DNA of 6,294 nt, taken from assembly GCA_025464545.1 (NCBI GenBank), contig JAODMA010000285.1:1-6294 (forward strand), in the 5' to 3' direction. Under the pieces are notes generated by a model. That model worked only from the letters and a program-made list of their open reading frames with translations. It had not been told where the DNA came from and did no database searches. Of this stretch, positions 1 to 5,431 are shown piece by piece (the first letter of the stretch is position 1; each line of letters starts with the position of its first letter). The DNA comes from Arthrobacter sp. GTDB taxonomy: Bacteria > Actinomycetota > Actinomycetes > Actinomycetales > Micrococcaceae. The position numbers and the translations under genes were made by a program.

Positions 1-36
1 GACTTGGTCCTGCTTGATGGTCCTGCTCGAAGACAC
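1..36 (-). other. Possible start of a divergent gene running off the left edge (very tentative)
   Basis: On the minus strand a GTG at 36-34 opens a frame that stays open to the window edge and reads MSSSRTIKQDQV. A divergently transcribed regulator would be a natural neighbour for the operator at 85-103, since GntR-type regulators often sit next to the operon they control. There is no convincing ribosome binding site in front of this GTG, and only 12 codons are visible. No domain can be recognised. The same bases contain an imperfect tandem repeat (5-30), so the open frame may be chance. Confidence 0.15.
5..30. repeat. Two tandem 13-bp units with one mismatch
   Basis: TGGTCCTGCTTGA (5-17) is followed directly by TGGTCCTGCTCGA (18-30), differing only at position 15 versus 28. 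Whether further copies lie to the left cannot be seen. It could be a small tandem duplication in non-coding DNA or in the start of a divergent gene. No function is assigned. Confidence 0.5.
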
Positions 37-78
37 AGTCTACTTGCGCGTCTTTGTGCCTTATGACACACTATCACT

Positions 79-107
79 CAGACATAAGATGTCAGACATC
101 TTACAAA
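79..107 (+). promoter_or_regulatory. Probable sigma-A promoter of the acid-sugar operon
   Basis: CAGACA at 79-84 matches four of six positions of the -35 consensus. TACAAA at 102-107 matches four of six of the -10 consensus. They are separated by exactly 17 bases. Transcription would start near 114, which leaves a leader of about 30 bases before the ATG at 145 and puts the earlier in-frame ATG at 109 upstream of the transcript. The spacer is filled by the palindrome at 85-103, the classic arrangement for repression by blocking RNA polymerase. The assignment rests on spacing and partial consensus only. Confidence 0.45.
85..103. promoter_or_regulatory. Perfect 19-bp palindromic operator, probably for a GntR-family regulator
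   Basis: TAAGATGTCAGACATCTTA is a perfect inverted repeat with 9-bp arms around a central A. Its core GT-CAG-AC fits the GT-N3-AC core of operators bound by the FadR/FCD branch of GntR regulators, which often control sugar-acid catabolism. It fills the -35/-10 spacer of the likely promoter of the kinase-dehydrogenase operon, so a bound protein should repress until an inducer appears. An extra half-site, TCAGACAT at 78-85, repeats the right arm's TCAGACAT (92-99) in direct orientation 14 bp away. The palindrome is directly seen. The regulator family is inferred, and no regulator gene is in the window. Confidence 0.65.
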
Positions 108-144
108 TATGGCATCGGCGGCCTGCCGCAGATCAACACACACA

Positions 145-1674
145 ATGGAGTGCAAAGTGCCCCTCGAAGCAGATGTGCTCGCCGCCTTCCCGGCCGAGGT
201 ACAGATCCCCGCCCGTCTCGTGGCCGACAGCGTGGCCGCCTCGTCCCGGGACGTCCCCCGGATCCTGGTGGTCCTTGACGATGACCCCACCGGCACCCAG
301 TCCGTCGCGAACCTGCCCGTGCTGACCCGCTGGGAGCCGGCCGACTTCGACTGGGCTTTCGGGCACGAGATTGACGGGCAACGCCCCCGCGCCGTCTACG
401 TGCTGACCAACACCCGGAGCCTGGACCCGGCCGAAGCGGGAGCCCGCAATGAGGAAATCGTCCGGAATGCGCTCACAGCTGCGGCCGGGCCGGGCAGCGC
501 CGGTTCCGGGCTGCGCCTGAGCTTCGTCAGCCGCAGCGATTCCACTCTGCGCGGCCACTACCCCCTGGAACCCGATGTCATTGCCGCCACCGTCGCCGCA
601 GTCAGCGGCGAAGCCACCGACGGAGTCGTGATCGTCCCCGCGTTCCCGGACGCCGGCCGCGTCACCATCGGCGGCGTGCACTACATGCGCGGCACCGGCG
701 ACGACGCCGGGAAGCTCACCCCGGTCGCGGAGACGGAATTCGCCAAGGACGCCAGCTTCGGGTTCGCCAACTCCGAGATGGCCAGGTACGTGGAGGAAAA
801 GTCCCAGGGCCGCTTCGCAGCAGCGTCGGTGATTGTCCTGGACCTGAACATCATTCGCGCCGGTGCCGCCAGGGACGGTGTCTCCGCGGACCCATCCGTC
901 TCTGCCAAGGCCATCGCCGACGCGATCGCCGCGGCCACGGACTCCACCCCGATCGTCGCGGATATCGTCACCGAAAACGATCTCCGGGCGCTCGCCCTCG
1001 GCCTGGAGGAAGCCGAACGCCGCGGCAAGAAGCTCCTCTACCGCGTCGGCCCGCCGTTCGTCCGCGCCCGGATCGGCCAAGAGATCCGTTCCGAGCTCAG
1101 CGCCGAGGAAGCCTACACCGGCAACATCCCGTCGGAAGCCGGGGGCCTGATCGTCGTCGGCTCGCATGTGGGTGTCACGACCCGCCAGCTCAAGGTCCTC
1201 ACCGAACAGCACAGCGCCGCCCGCATCGTGGAAATCGACGTTGAAAAACTGCTCGGCGAAAACGCGGACAGCTACCTTGACCAGACCGTCGCGACGGTCG
1301 TCGATGCCCTGCACGGCGGCGACGTCATTGTCCACACCAGCCGGCTGCTCATCAAGACCGACGACGCCGCCGAGAGCCTGCGGATCGCGCGCACCGTCTC
1401 GGCCGCCGTCGTCGCCGTCGTGAACCGCACGCTCAAGACTTTCCCGCCGCGGTTCGTCATCGCCAAGGGCGGCATCACATCCTCGGACGTCGCCGCCCAC
1501 GGGCTGGAGATCCGGCACGGAATCGTCCGCGGACCCATGCTGCCGGGCATCGTGAGCCTGTGGGAACCGGTGGACGGGCCCGCGAAGGGCATCCCGTACA
1601 TCGTCTTCGCCGGGAACGTCGGCGACGACCAGTCCCTGGCCCAGGTCACCCGCAAACTCAGCAACACCTTCTAA
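145..1674 (+). CDS. Four-carbon acid sugar kinase (DUF1537 / OtnK-DtnK family)
   Basis: Probable ATP-dependent cytosolic kinase that phosphorylates the terminal hydroxyl of a keto-tetronate (oxidised threonate or erythronate), giving a 3-oxo-tetronate 4-phosphate that a downstream enzyme decarboxylates to dihydroxyacetone phosphate. Family signatures, numbered from the 145 start (509 residues): DDDPTGTQ (45-52), the substrate-site motif SRSDSTLRGH (129-138), AKGGITSSD in the C-terminal nucleotide-binding half (440-448), PGIVSLW (467-473) and FAGNVGDDQSL (488-498). The two-domain layout is complete. An in-frame ATG at 109 would add 12 residues (MASAACRRSTHT), but it lies between the likely -10 box and the transcription start, so 145 is preferred. 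Neither start has a clear Shine-Dalgarno. The next gene, a dehydrogenase 100 bases on, supports the pathway. Exact substrate (L-threonate, D-threonate or D-erythronate) cannot be read from sequence; family assignment is secure. Confidence 0.93.
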   Translation: MECKVPLEADVLAAFPAEVQIPARLVADSVAASSRDVPRILVVLDDDPTGTQSVANLPVLTRWEPADFDWAFGHEIDGQRPRAVYVLTNTRSLDPAEAGARNEEIVRNALTAAAGPGSAGSGLRLSFVSRSDSTLRGHYPLEPDVIAATVAAVSGEATDGVVIVPAFPDAGRVTIGGVHYMRGTGDDAGKLTPVAETEFAKDASFGFANSEMARYVEEKSQGRFAAASVIVLDLNIIRAGAARDGVSADPSVSAKAIADAIAAATDSTPIVADIVTENDLRALALGLEEAERRGKKLLYRVGPPFVRARIGQEIRSELSAEEAYTGNIPSEAGGLIVVGSHVGVTTRQLKVLTEQHSAARIVEIDVEKLLGENADSYLDQTVATVVDALHGGDVIVHTSRLLIKTDDAAESLRIARTVSAAVVAVVNRTLKTFPPRFVIAKGGITSSDVAAHGLEIRHGIVRGPMLPGIVSLWEPVDGPAKGIPYIVFAGNVGDDQSLAQVTRKLSNTF

Positions 1675-1718
1675 TCCCCACCCACCCCCTGACCCCGCAA
1701 GCTCGGCCAGGGAACCCG

Positions 1719-1742
1719 GCAGGTGTGGCCCCACCCACCTGC
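1719..1742 (+). other. Hairpin between kinase and dehydrogenase genes
   Basis: GCAGGTG (1719-1725) pairs perfectly with CACCTGC (1736-1742), and a short inner pairing is possible, giving a GC-rich stem in the 100-base gap between the two operon genes. No T-run follows, so it is not a typical intrinsic terminator. It could stabilise or mark a processing point in the dicistronic mRNA, but the function is unknown. Confidence 0.35.
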
Positions 1743-1774
1743 TGCCCCAACACACGCCTTCAACGGAGAAAACC

Positions 1775-2674
1775 ATGACCGCACAGTACACAGTCACCGT
1801 CCTCGGCCTTGGCGCCATGGGCCTGCCGATGGCCACCCGCCTTGCCACCGAGCTGACCGTCCACGGCTTCGACATCGCCGAGCCGCGGCTGAAGCTCGCC
1901 GAAGAGGCGGGCATCCGGACCTTCACCTCCGCCCGCGAAGCCGCCGAGGGTGCCGACGCCCTGCTGCTGGCCGTGCGCAACGGCGAACAGCTCGACGACG
2001 TCCTCTTCGGCGAGAACGGCGTGGCCTCTGTGCTGACGCCGGGAGCCGTCGTGATCCTCGGCAGCACCGTGGGCACCGACGCCATCCCGGCCACGGTCGC
2101 CCGCCTCGCCAAGTTCGGCGTAGCCCTCGTGGACGCGCCGCTCTCCGGCGGACCTAAGCGCGCCGGCGAAGGCGACCTGCTGATCGTCGTCGGCGCCGAC
2201 CCGGCGGCCCTCGAAACGGCCCGCCCGGTGCTGGAACTCCTGGCCTCCACGCTGACGGTCGTCGGCGACAAGCCGGGAGATGGCCAGGCCCTCAAGACCG
2301 TGAACCAGCTGCTCTGCGGGATCCACATCGCTGCAGCGGCCGAGGCGATGGCCCTGGCCGACGCCCTCGGCCTGGATCAGGCCAAGACACTCGCAGCCCT
2401 GGAAGCCGGCGCTGCCGGTTCCTTCATGCTCTCCAACCGCGGACCGCGGATCCTGGAGGCCTACAGCGAAGGTGGCGCCGAGGTCCTCAGCCGGCTCGAC
2501 ATCTTCGTCAAGGACATGGGCATCGTCGGCAAAGCCACCCGCGCCGCAGGCCTCGCCACTCCCGTGGCCGCCGCCGCCGAGCAGCTCTACCTCCTGGGCC
2601 AGGCCCAGGGTCTCGCCGCCGCCGACGACTCCGCGGTCATCAAGGTCGTGGCGCCCACCAAGCGCACCGCCTAG
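1775..2674 (+). CDS. NAD(P)-dependent beta-hydroxyacid dehydrogenase, L-threonate dehydrogenase-like (LtnD type)
   Basis: Cytosolic oxidoreductase of the 3-hydroxyisobutyrate/6-phosphogluconate dehydrogenase superfamily. It probably oxidises the C2 hydroxyl of a tetronate (threonate or erythronate), producing the keto acid for the kinase upstream. The 299 residues match the family length. Visible motifs are the Rossmann loop GLGAMG (11-16), an Asp at 33 after the second strand (favouring NAD+ over NADP+), the substrate-binding signature DAPLSGGPKRAGEGD (120-134), the catalytic lysine region GDGQALKTVNQ with Lys174 and Asn177, and a second conserved lysine in DIFVKDMGI (Lys246). The ATG at 1775 is set by GGAG at 1765-1768, six bases upstream. 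It follows the kinase gene by 100 bases in the same direction and is probably cotranscribed under the 85-103 operator. It could instead act on a related acid such as 2-hydroxy-3-oxopropionate or 3-hydroxyisobutyrate; the kinase neighbour argues for a four-carbon sugar acid. Confidence 0.9.
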   Translation: MTAQYTVTVLGLGAMGLPMATRLATELTVHGFDIAEPRLKLAEEAGIRTFTSAREAAEGADALLLAVRNGEQLDDVLFGENGVASVLTPGAVVILGSTVGTDAIPATVARLAKFGVALVDAPLSGGPKRAGEGDLLIVVGADPAALETARPVLELLASTLTVVGDKPGDGQALKTVNQLLCGIHIAAAAEAMALADALGLDQAKTLAALEAGAAGSFMLSNRGPRILEAYSEGGAEVLSRLDIFVKDMGIVGKATRAAGLATPVAAAAEQLYLLGQAQGLAAADDSAVIKVVAPTKRTA

Positions 2675-2724
2675 CACCGTCCCCGCCACTTCCTAACCCT
2701 GTCCCGTCAAAGGAGACACCCGTA

Positions 2725-2858
2725 GTGAACCCCTGATTAATTCGCTGATGGTGCGGGCTGCCGACGCCCCCGCCATTAAACCTGCGGTGGAGCTGGGCAC
2801 CCCGCTGCGGCTCACCGTCGCAGCGGTTGGCATCGCCCTGCTGCAAGTCCGACAATAG
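2725..2858 (+). pseudogene. Broken 5' stub of a third operon gene, probably a membrane transporter (GntP-type permease possible)
   Basis: An AAAGGAGA ribosome binding site (2709-2716) precedes a GTG at 2725, but that frame reads only MNP before a TGA at 2734. One extra C in the CCC run at 2731-2733 would join it to an open frame running to TAG at 2856. The joined product would start MNPLINSLMVRAADAP and continue through the charged stretch AIKPAVELGTPLR into a hydrophobic run, LTVAAVGIALL, that resembles the start of a first membrane helix, before ending at QVRQ. Third positions in this frame are mostly G or C, as in real genes here. The remnant is far too short for a transporter, so the rest was probably lost by deletion near 2842-2856. 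A GntP-type permease is a guess from the N-terminal look and from E. coli ygbJ-ygbK-ygbN, where such a permease goes with this kinase and dehydrogenase. A sequencing error could explain the frameshift but not the early end. Confidence 0.5.
2827..2856 (+). promoter_or_regulatory. Probable promoter of the membrane acyltransferase gene
   Basis: TTGGCA at 2827-2832 matches five of six positions of the -35 consensus, and GACAAT at 2851-2856 matches four of six of the -10 consensus, with an 18-base spacer. Transcription would start near 2863, about 60 bases before the GTG at 2926. The -35 box lies inside the coding remnant of the broken transporter, so the promoter may have been built partly from its sequence. 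No terminator is visible between the dehydrogenase and this point, so read-through from the upstream operon is also possible. Confidence 0.4.
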
Positions 2859-2925
2859 AGGCAGCGCACCGGGCCGTCCCCGGATACGGGCGGGCCGGTC
2901 GGGTTGTAGGTTCCTGAGGGGCGCA

Positions 2926-4242
2926 GTGGTTCCAGAGCAGGAGGCATCCAGCGGCCCGGGTGCGACGCCGGACCGGGACCTGGTGATCGATCTCGCCAGG
3001 TTCTTCTGCCTTGCGCTCGTGGTCATCTCGCACTCCCTGATGGTGAGTCCGGAGCTGCACCCGGACGGCACGGTGACTTACGAAAATACGCTCGGCAACC
3101 AGCGCTGGTTCGAGCCTGTCGTCTGGATCCTCCAGATCATGCCGCTCTTCTTTGTGGCCGGGGGGATCACCGGGTTGCAGTCATGGCGCCGGCTCCGTTC
3201 CCGGGGCGGCACCGCCTTCGACTTTCTGCGGGGCCGCCTGCTTCGCCTCATCCGTCCGTCCGGCGTCCTGCTGGCCGTCATGTTCGCCGGGCTGTGGCTG
3301 GCCCGGCTGGCCGGGGTCGACGCCCGAGTCATCCAACTGCTGGCCGCGGGCGCCGGGATGCCGCTGTGGTTCCTTGCCGCTTACCTGGCGGCGCAGCTGA
3401 ACCTGCCAATGTTCGCCGCGCTGCATGCCCGGGCGCCCTGGCTGACCCTCGCCGGGCTCAGCTCCCTCGTCACCGCGGTGGATTGCCTGCGCGGGGTTCT
3501 TCCGCTGCTGGCCTACCTCAACATGATCTTCCTCTGGTGCGCCGTGCAGCAGCTCGGATTCATCCTGGCGGACGGCGGGCTGCAGCTCCTCGCCCGCCCG
3601 GCCCTGGCCAGCCTTCTCCTGGGCAGCAACCTTGTGCTGGCGCTGCTCGTTGCACTGGGCCTGTACTCCGGAAACATGCTGGTGAACCTCAATCCACCCA
3701 ACCTGACGCTGCTGCTCCTTGCCGTAGCGCAAGCCGCCGCCCTGCAGCTTTTCCGGCCGGCGCTCCTGCGGGTGGCGTCCGCGGGCTGGGTGCGTCGGAT
3801 GATGCTGGTCGTCGGCCGGCGGTCGATGACCGTCTACCTGTGGCACCTGCCCCTGCTCGCGGCGATGTCCGGCCTGCTGTTGCTCACTGACTTCCCCCAG
3901 CCGGCCGGCGGAACCTCCGCCTGGTGGTGGAGCCGGCCGGTCGTGTTGCTGGGTGTCGTTATTCTGCTGCTCCCGGTCCTGGCGCTCTTCGGCAGGCTGG
4001 AGGAATGTCCGACGTCGGCCCTATCTTCGCGCTCCTGCCCCGCAGCCACGGTGCTCACCGCCGTCGTCGTCGTGTTCATCCCGGTCGCCGACGCGGCACT
4101 GAACGGGCTCACCCTCGGGCTCCTGGGCGGGGGAGCGGCGTGCTTCGCGCTGGCAGTCCTGCTGCTTGGCCGCATTCCGGCCGGACGGGCGCGGCGGCGG
4201 CCAGTGACGGACCGGGCGGACCATTGCCACGCCCGCCATTAA
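2926..4242 (+). CDS. Integral-membrane acyltransferase (acyltransferase 3 family, OafA-like)
   Basis: Multi-pass membrane protein expected to transfer an acyl group (often acetyl) to a cell-surface glycan, lipid or secondary metabolite; the acceptor cannot be predicted. Numbering from the GTG start (438 residues): a short polar N-terminus, then RDLVIDLARFFCLALVVISHS (17-37), the family's first helix with its conserved His36; MPLFFVAGG (72-80); the basic loop FLRGRLLRLIRPS (100-112) with the conserved arginines; MPLWFLAAYL (145-154); about ten hydrophobic segments overall; and YLWHLPLL (304-311) near the end. The C-terminus is arginine-rich and presumably cytosolic. GTG at 2926 is chosen because TGAGGGG (2915-2921) lies just upstream and the product then begins right before the conserved helix. 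The open frame extends back to a TTG at 2827, but that part overlaps the stub and promoter and looks non-coding (arginine- and glycine-rich). No glycan biosynthesis genes flank it, so the context gives no acceptor. Confidence 0.85.
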   Translation: MVPEQEASSGPGATPDRDLVIDLARFFCLALVVISHSLMVSPELHPDGTVTYENTLGNQRWFEPVVWILQIMPLFFVAGGITGLQSWRRLRSRGGTAFDFLRGRLLRLIRPSGVLLAVMFAGLWLARLAGVDARVIQLLAAGAGMPLWFLAAYLAAQLNLPMFAALHARAPWLTLAGLSSLVTAVDCLRGVLPLLAYLNMIFLWCAVQQLGFILADGGLQLLARPALASLLLGSNLVLALLVALGLYSGNMLVNLNPPNLTLLLLAVAQAAALQLFRPALLRVASAGWVRRMMLVVGRRSMTVYLWHLPLLAAMSGLLLLTDFPQPAGGTSAWWWSRPVVLLGVVILLLPVLALFGRLEECPTSALSSRSCPAATVLTAVVVVFIPVADAALNGLTLGLLGGGAACFALAVLLLGRIPAGRARRRPVTDRADHCHARH

Positions 4243-4252
4243 GTGCCAATGT
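4224..4252 (+). promoter_or_regulatory. Possible promoter giving a leaderless GNAT mRNA
   Basis: TTGCCA at 4224-4229 matches five of six -35 positions. After 17 bases, CAATGT at 4247-4252 is a weak -10 that keeps the important second A and final T. The ATG follows after six bases, so the first base of the start codon would be the transcription start. The absence of a Shine-Dalgarno sequence before 4259 fits this. The boxes overlap the end of the acyltransferase gene. The -10 is poor, so this is tentative. Confidence 0.33.
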
Positions 4253-4258
4253 CGAACC

Positions 4259-4603
4259 ATGACGGAGAACTCGGCAACCACTGAAGACACGTTCCGCCCA
4301 GACGTCTCCACTACCCGCAACGATGCCCAGCATCGTTACGAGTTGCACGTCGGCGGCAAGCTGGCCGTAGAGATCCGATTCATCGACAAACCCGGCCATG
4401 TGGACTTCATCCACACCGACACTGCGGAACAGTTTCGCGGACATGGGCTTGCCAAAGTGCTGGCCCACTTCGCCCTCGATGATGTGGTGGCGTCGGGGAA
4501 GCGGATCATTCCGAACTGCCCGTTCATGTACCGCTACCTCCGCAAGCACGACTCCTACAACCAGGGCGTCGACTGGCCGGAGCAGCCCCCGGCGGGAGCC
4601 TGA
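4259..4603 (+). CDS. Small GNAT-like N-acetyltransferase (NATD1/YidJ type, Acetyltransf_CG family)
   Basis: A 114-residue single-domain protein of the short GCN5-related acetyltransferase family that includes human NATD1 and bacterial YidJ-like proteins. These are assumed to bind acetyl-CoA, but their substrates are largely unknown. Visible features: strand-rich LHVGGKLAVEIRFIDKPG (29-46), VDFIHTDT (48-55), the acetyl-CoA loop QFRGHGLAKVL (58-68), and the typical C-terminal block NCPFMYRYLRKHDSY (86-100) with Cys87. The first 25 residues are polar and unconserved-looking. It starts 16 bases after the acyltransferase stop with no Shine-Dalgarno, so it may be leaderless or be read through coupling. 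The gene has no functional link to its neighbours that can be seen. Family membership is clear; the biochemical role is not. Confidence 0.85.
   Translation: MTENSATTEDTFRPDVSTTRNDAQHRYELHVGGKLAVEIRFIDKPGHVDFIHTDTAEQFRGHGLAKVLAHFALDDVVASGKRIIPNCPFMYRYLRKHDSYNQGVDWPEQPPAGA
4319..4337. repeat. Inverted repeat inside the GNAT gene
   Basis: AACGATGC (4319-4326) and GCATCGTT (4330-4337) are perfect 8-bp arms around a CCA loop, lying about 60 bases into the GNAT coding region. It could form an mRNA hairpin or be a regulator site, but it may also be a chance result of the codons for Asn-Asp-Ala-Gln-His-Arg. No T-run follows. Confidence 0.4.
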
Positions 4604-4647
4604 AGGAGGGGCCCGGGATCTCCGGACCGGATCCGCTAATAATCGGC

Positions 4648-4676
4648 TTGTGAGCCGGACGACAAACTCGTATGGT
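4648..4676 (+). promoter_or_regulatory. Probable sigma-A promoter of the STAS-like gene
   Basis: TTGTGA (4648-4653) and TATGGT (4671-4676), each matching four of six consensus bases, are separated by exactly 17 bases. Transcription would start near 4683, about 44 bases before the GTG at 4727. The -35 box overlaps an inverted repeat, CGGCT-TGTG-AGCCG (4644-4657), which could be an operator. The 124-base gap between the GNAT and STAS-like genes holds nothing else recognisable. Confidence 0.5.
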
Positions 4677-4688
4677 TTTAGCAGAGTT

Positions 4689-4730
4689 ATGCAGTTGGCT
4701 CTTGGCCGTGTCCTTTGGAGAACCCCGTGA
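4689..4730 (+). CDS. 13-codon upstream ORF coupled to the STAS-like gene
   Basis: ATG at 4689 opens a frame reading MQLALGRVLWRTP that ends in TGA at 4728-4730. Its stop overlaps the GTG start of the next gene in a GTGA arrangement, the layout used for translational coupling. The ATG lies about six bases after the predicted transcription start, so it would be read from a nearly leaderless mRNA; its upstream bases offer only a weak AGCAGAG. The next gene also has its own ribosome binding site (GGAG at 4717-4720) inside this ORF. The peptide has no repeated amino acid that would suggest classical attenuation. It may be real or chance; conservation was not tested. Confidence 0.3.
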   Translation: MQLALGRVLWRTP

Positions 4731-5431
4731 ACCATAAACTGCGTGTGCTTGTCCGTGTGGATGTCGACCCCGGACACGTGACTCTCGAAGTCACGGGCTG
4801 CCTTACCCAGGCAGATTTCCCCGCGCTGCTGCACATCCTGCGGCGGACCGGCCGCCTGGAATCCGGATCGGAAGTCAGGGTGGACCTCCAGGGTGCGTCG
4901 CACCTGGACCCCGAGATCCTGTTGCAGTTGCGCAGCATCGCGGCCGCAAGCGAGGGGCAGGCAGGCGCCGACCAGTTCCGGGTCACGCTCGATGAGCCGG
5001 CCGAGTTGCCGATCTGCCTGCTGCACGTCGGCTCCGACAGTGAAGTCCTCGCAGACCTTGAAGGAGAACTCGCCACTGTCCCGCTGGATTTCGGCAGCGA
5101 CGGCGTTCCGGACAGTATCCACGGCGGGCCGCTGAGCCCCGGCCTGGATGAAAACTTCGGCCCTATTCCGGCCGAGCTCACCGTCAACGGGCTGAAACTT
5201 GCCGACTACTTCGAAGGAACGCTGGACCCGGCGGCAACCGTCCGTGCGCTTTCCGACGTTGCACTGGGCCAACTGGCCGATGCCTTGTACCGCCACCTGG
5301 ATACCAGCAGCCCTTCCTTCGGCGCCCACACCTGGTATGAGCTTGCCGCGGAGGAGCTGCAGAACCGGCATCTGGCGGCCGCCGACGGCCCCTCGGAAGA
5401 CGAACTTGCCGCAGGTCAGCCCCTCGCCTGA
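4727..5431 (+). CDS. Hypothetical protein with a STAS-like N-terminal half
   Basis: A soluble, acidic 234-residue protein that I do not recognise as a named family. Residues 7-75 show an alternating strand-helix pattern, with HVTLEVTGCLTQADFPALLHILRR (17-40) and EVRVDLQGASHLDPEILLQLRSIA (49-72), resembling the STAS fold of anti-sigma-factor antagonists (a strand, a helix, then a V-D-L strand followed by a loop and helix). The usual phosphorylatable Ser/Thr of that loop is not obvious; Ser58 is the nearest candidate. A linker follows, then a C-terminal part (about 150-216) with helix-rich LSDVALGQLADALYRHLDT and TWYELAAEELQNRHL, and an acidic tail. There is no signal peptide or membrane segment. 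GTG at 4727 is set by GGAG at 4717-4720 with six bases between. A TTG at 4715 is in frame but precedes that site. No sigma factor or kinase partner is in the window, so a signalling role is only a possibility. Confidence 0.75.
   Translation: MNHKLRVLVRVDVDPGHVTLEVTGCLTQADFPALLHILRRTGRLESGSEVRVDLQGASHLDPEILLQLRSIAAASEGQAGADQFRVTLDEPAELPICLLHVGSDSEVLADLEGELATVPLDFGSDGVPDSIHGGPLSPGLDENFGPIPAELTVNGLKLADYFEGTLDPAATVRALSDVALGQLADALYRHLDTSSPSFGAHTWYELAAEELQNRHLAAADGPSEDELAAGQPLA

Noticed and set aside
109..144. Earlier ATG (109) as the start of the kinase
   Set aside because: It adds 12 unremarkable residues, has no Shine-Dalgarno, and lies between the probable -10 box (102-107) and the expected transcription start near 114. 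It remains possible if another promoter is used.
133..2328. 731-codon open frame on the minus strand across the kinase and dehydrogenase genes
   Set aside because: It is antisense to two genes with clear family motifs, its translation is low-complexity (Gly, Arg, Asp, Val-rich) with no domain, and such long mirror frames are expected in GC-rich coding DNA.
2827..2925. TTG-initiated N-terminal extension of the acyltransferase
   Set aside because: The extra 33 residues are Arg/Gly/Ser-rich, overlap the transporter stub and the likely promoter, and a GTG with a nearby purine-rich site at 2926 gives the expected N-terminus.
3183..3890. 235-codon + strand frame inside the acyltransferase gene
   Set aside because: It is an off-frame shadow, rich in Pro, Arg and Ala, while the overlapping frame encodes a conserved membrane family.
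4604..4616. Strong ribosome-binding-site-like AAGGAGGGG directly after the GNAT stop
   Set aside because: No ATG, GTG or TTG follows at a usable distance, so it appears to be an orphan sequence.
4644..4657. Inverted repeat CGGCT-TGTG-AGCCG as a terminator for the GNAT gene
   Set aside because: The stem is only 5 bp, no T-run follows, and it overlaps the -35 box of the next promoter, so an operator is more likely than a terminator.
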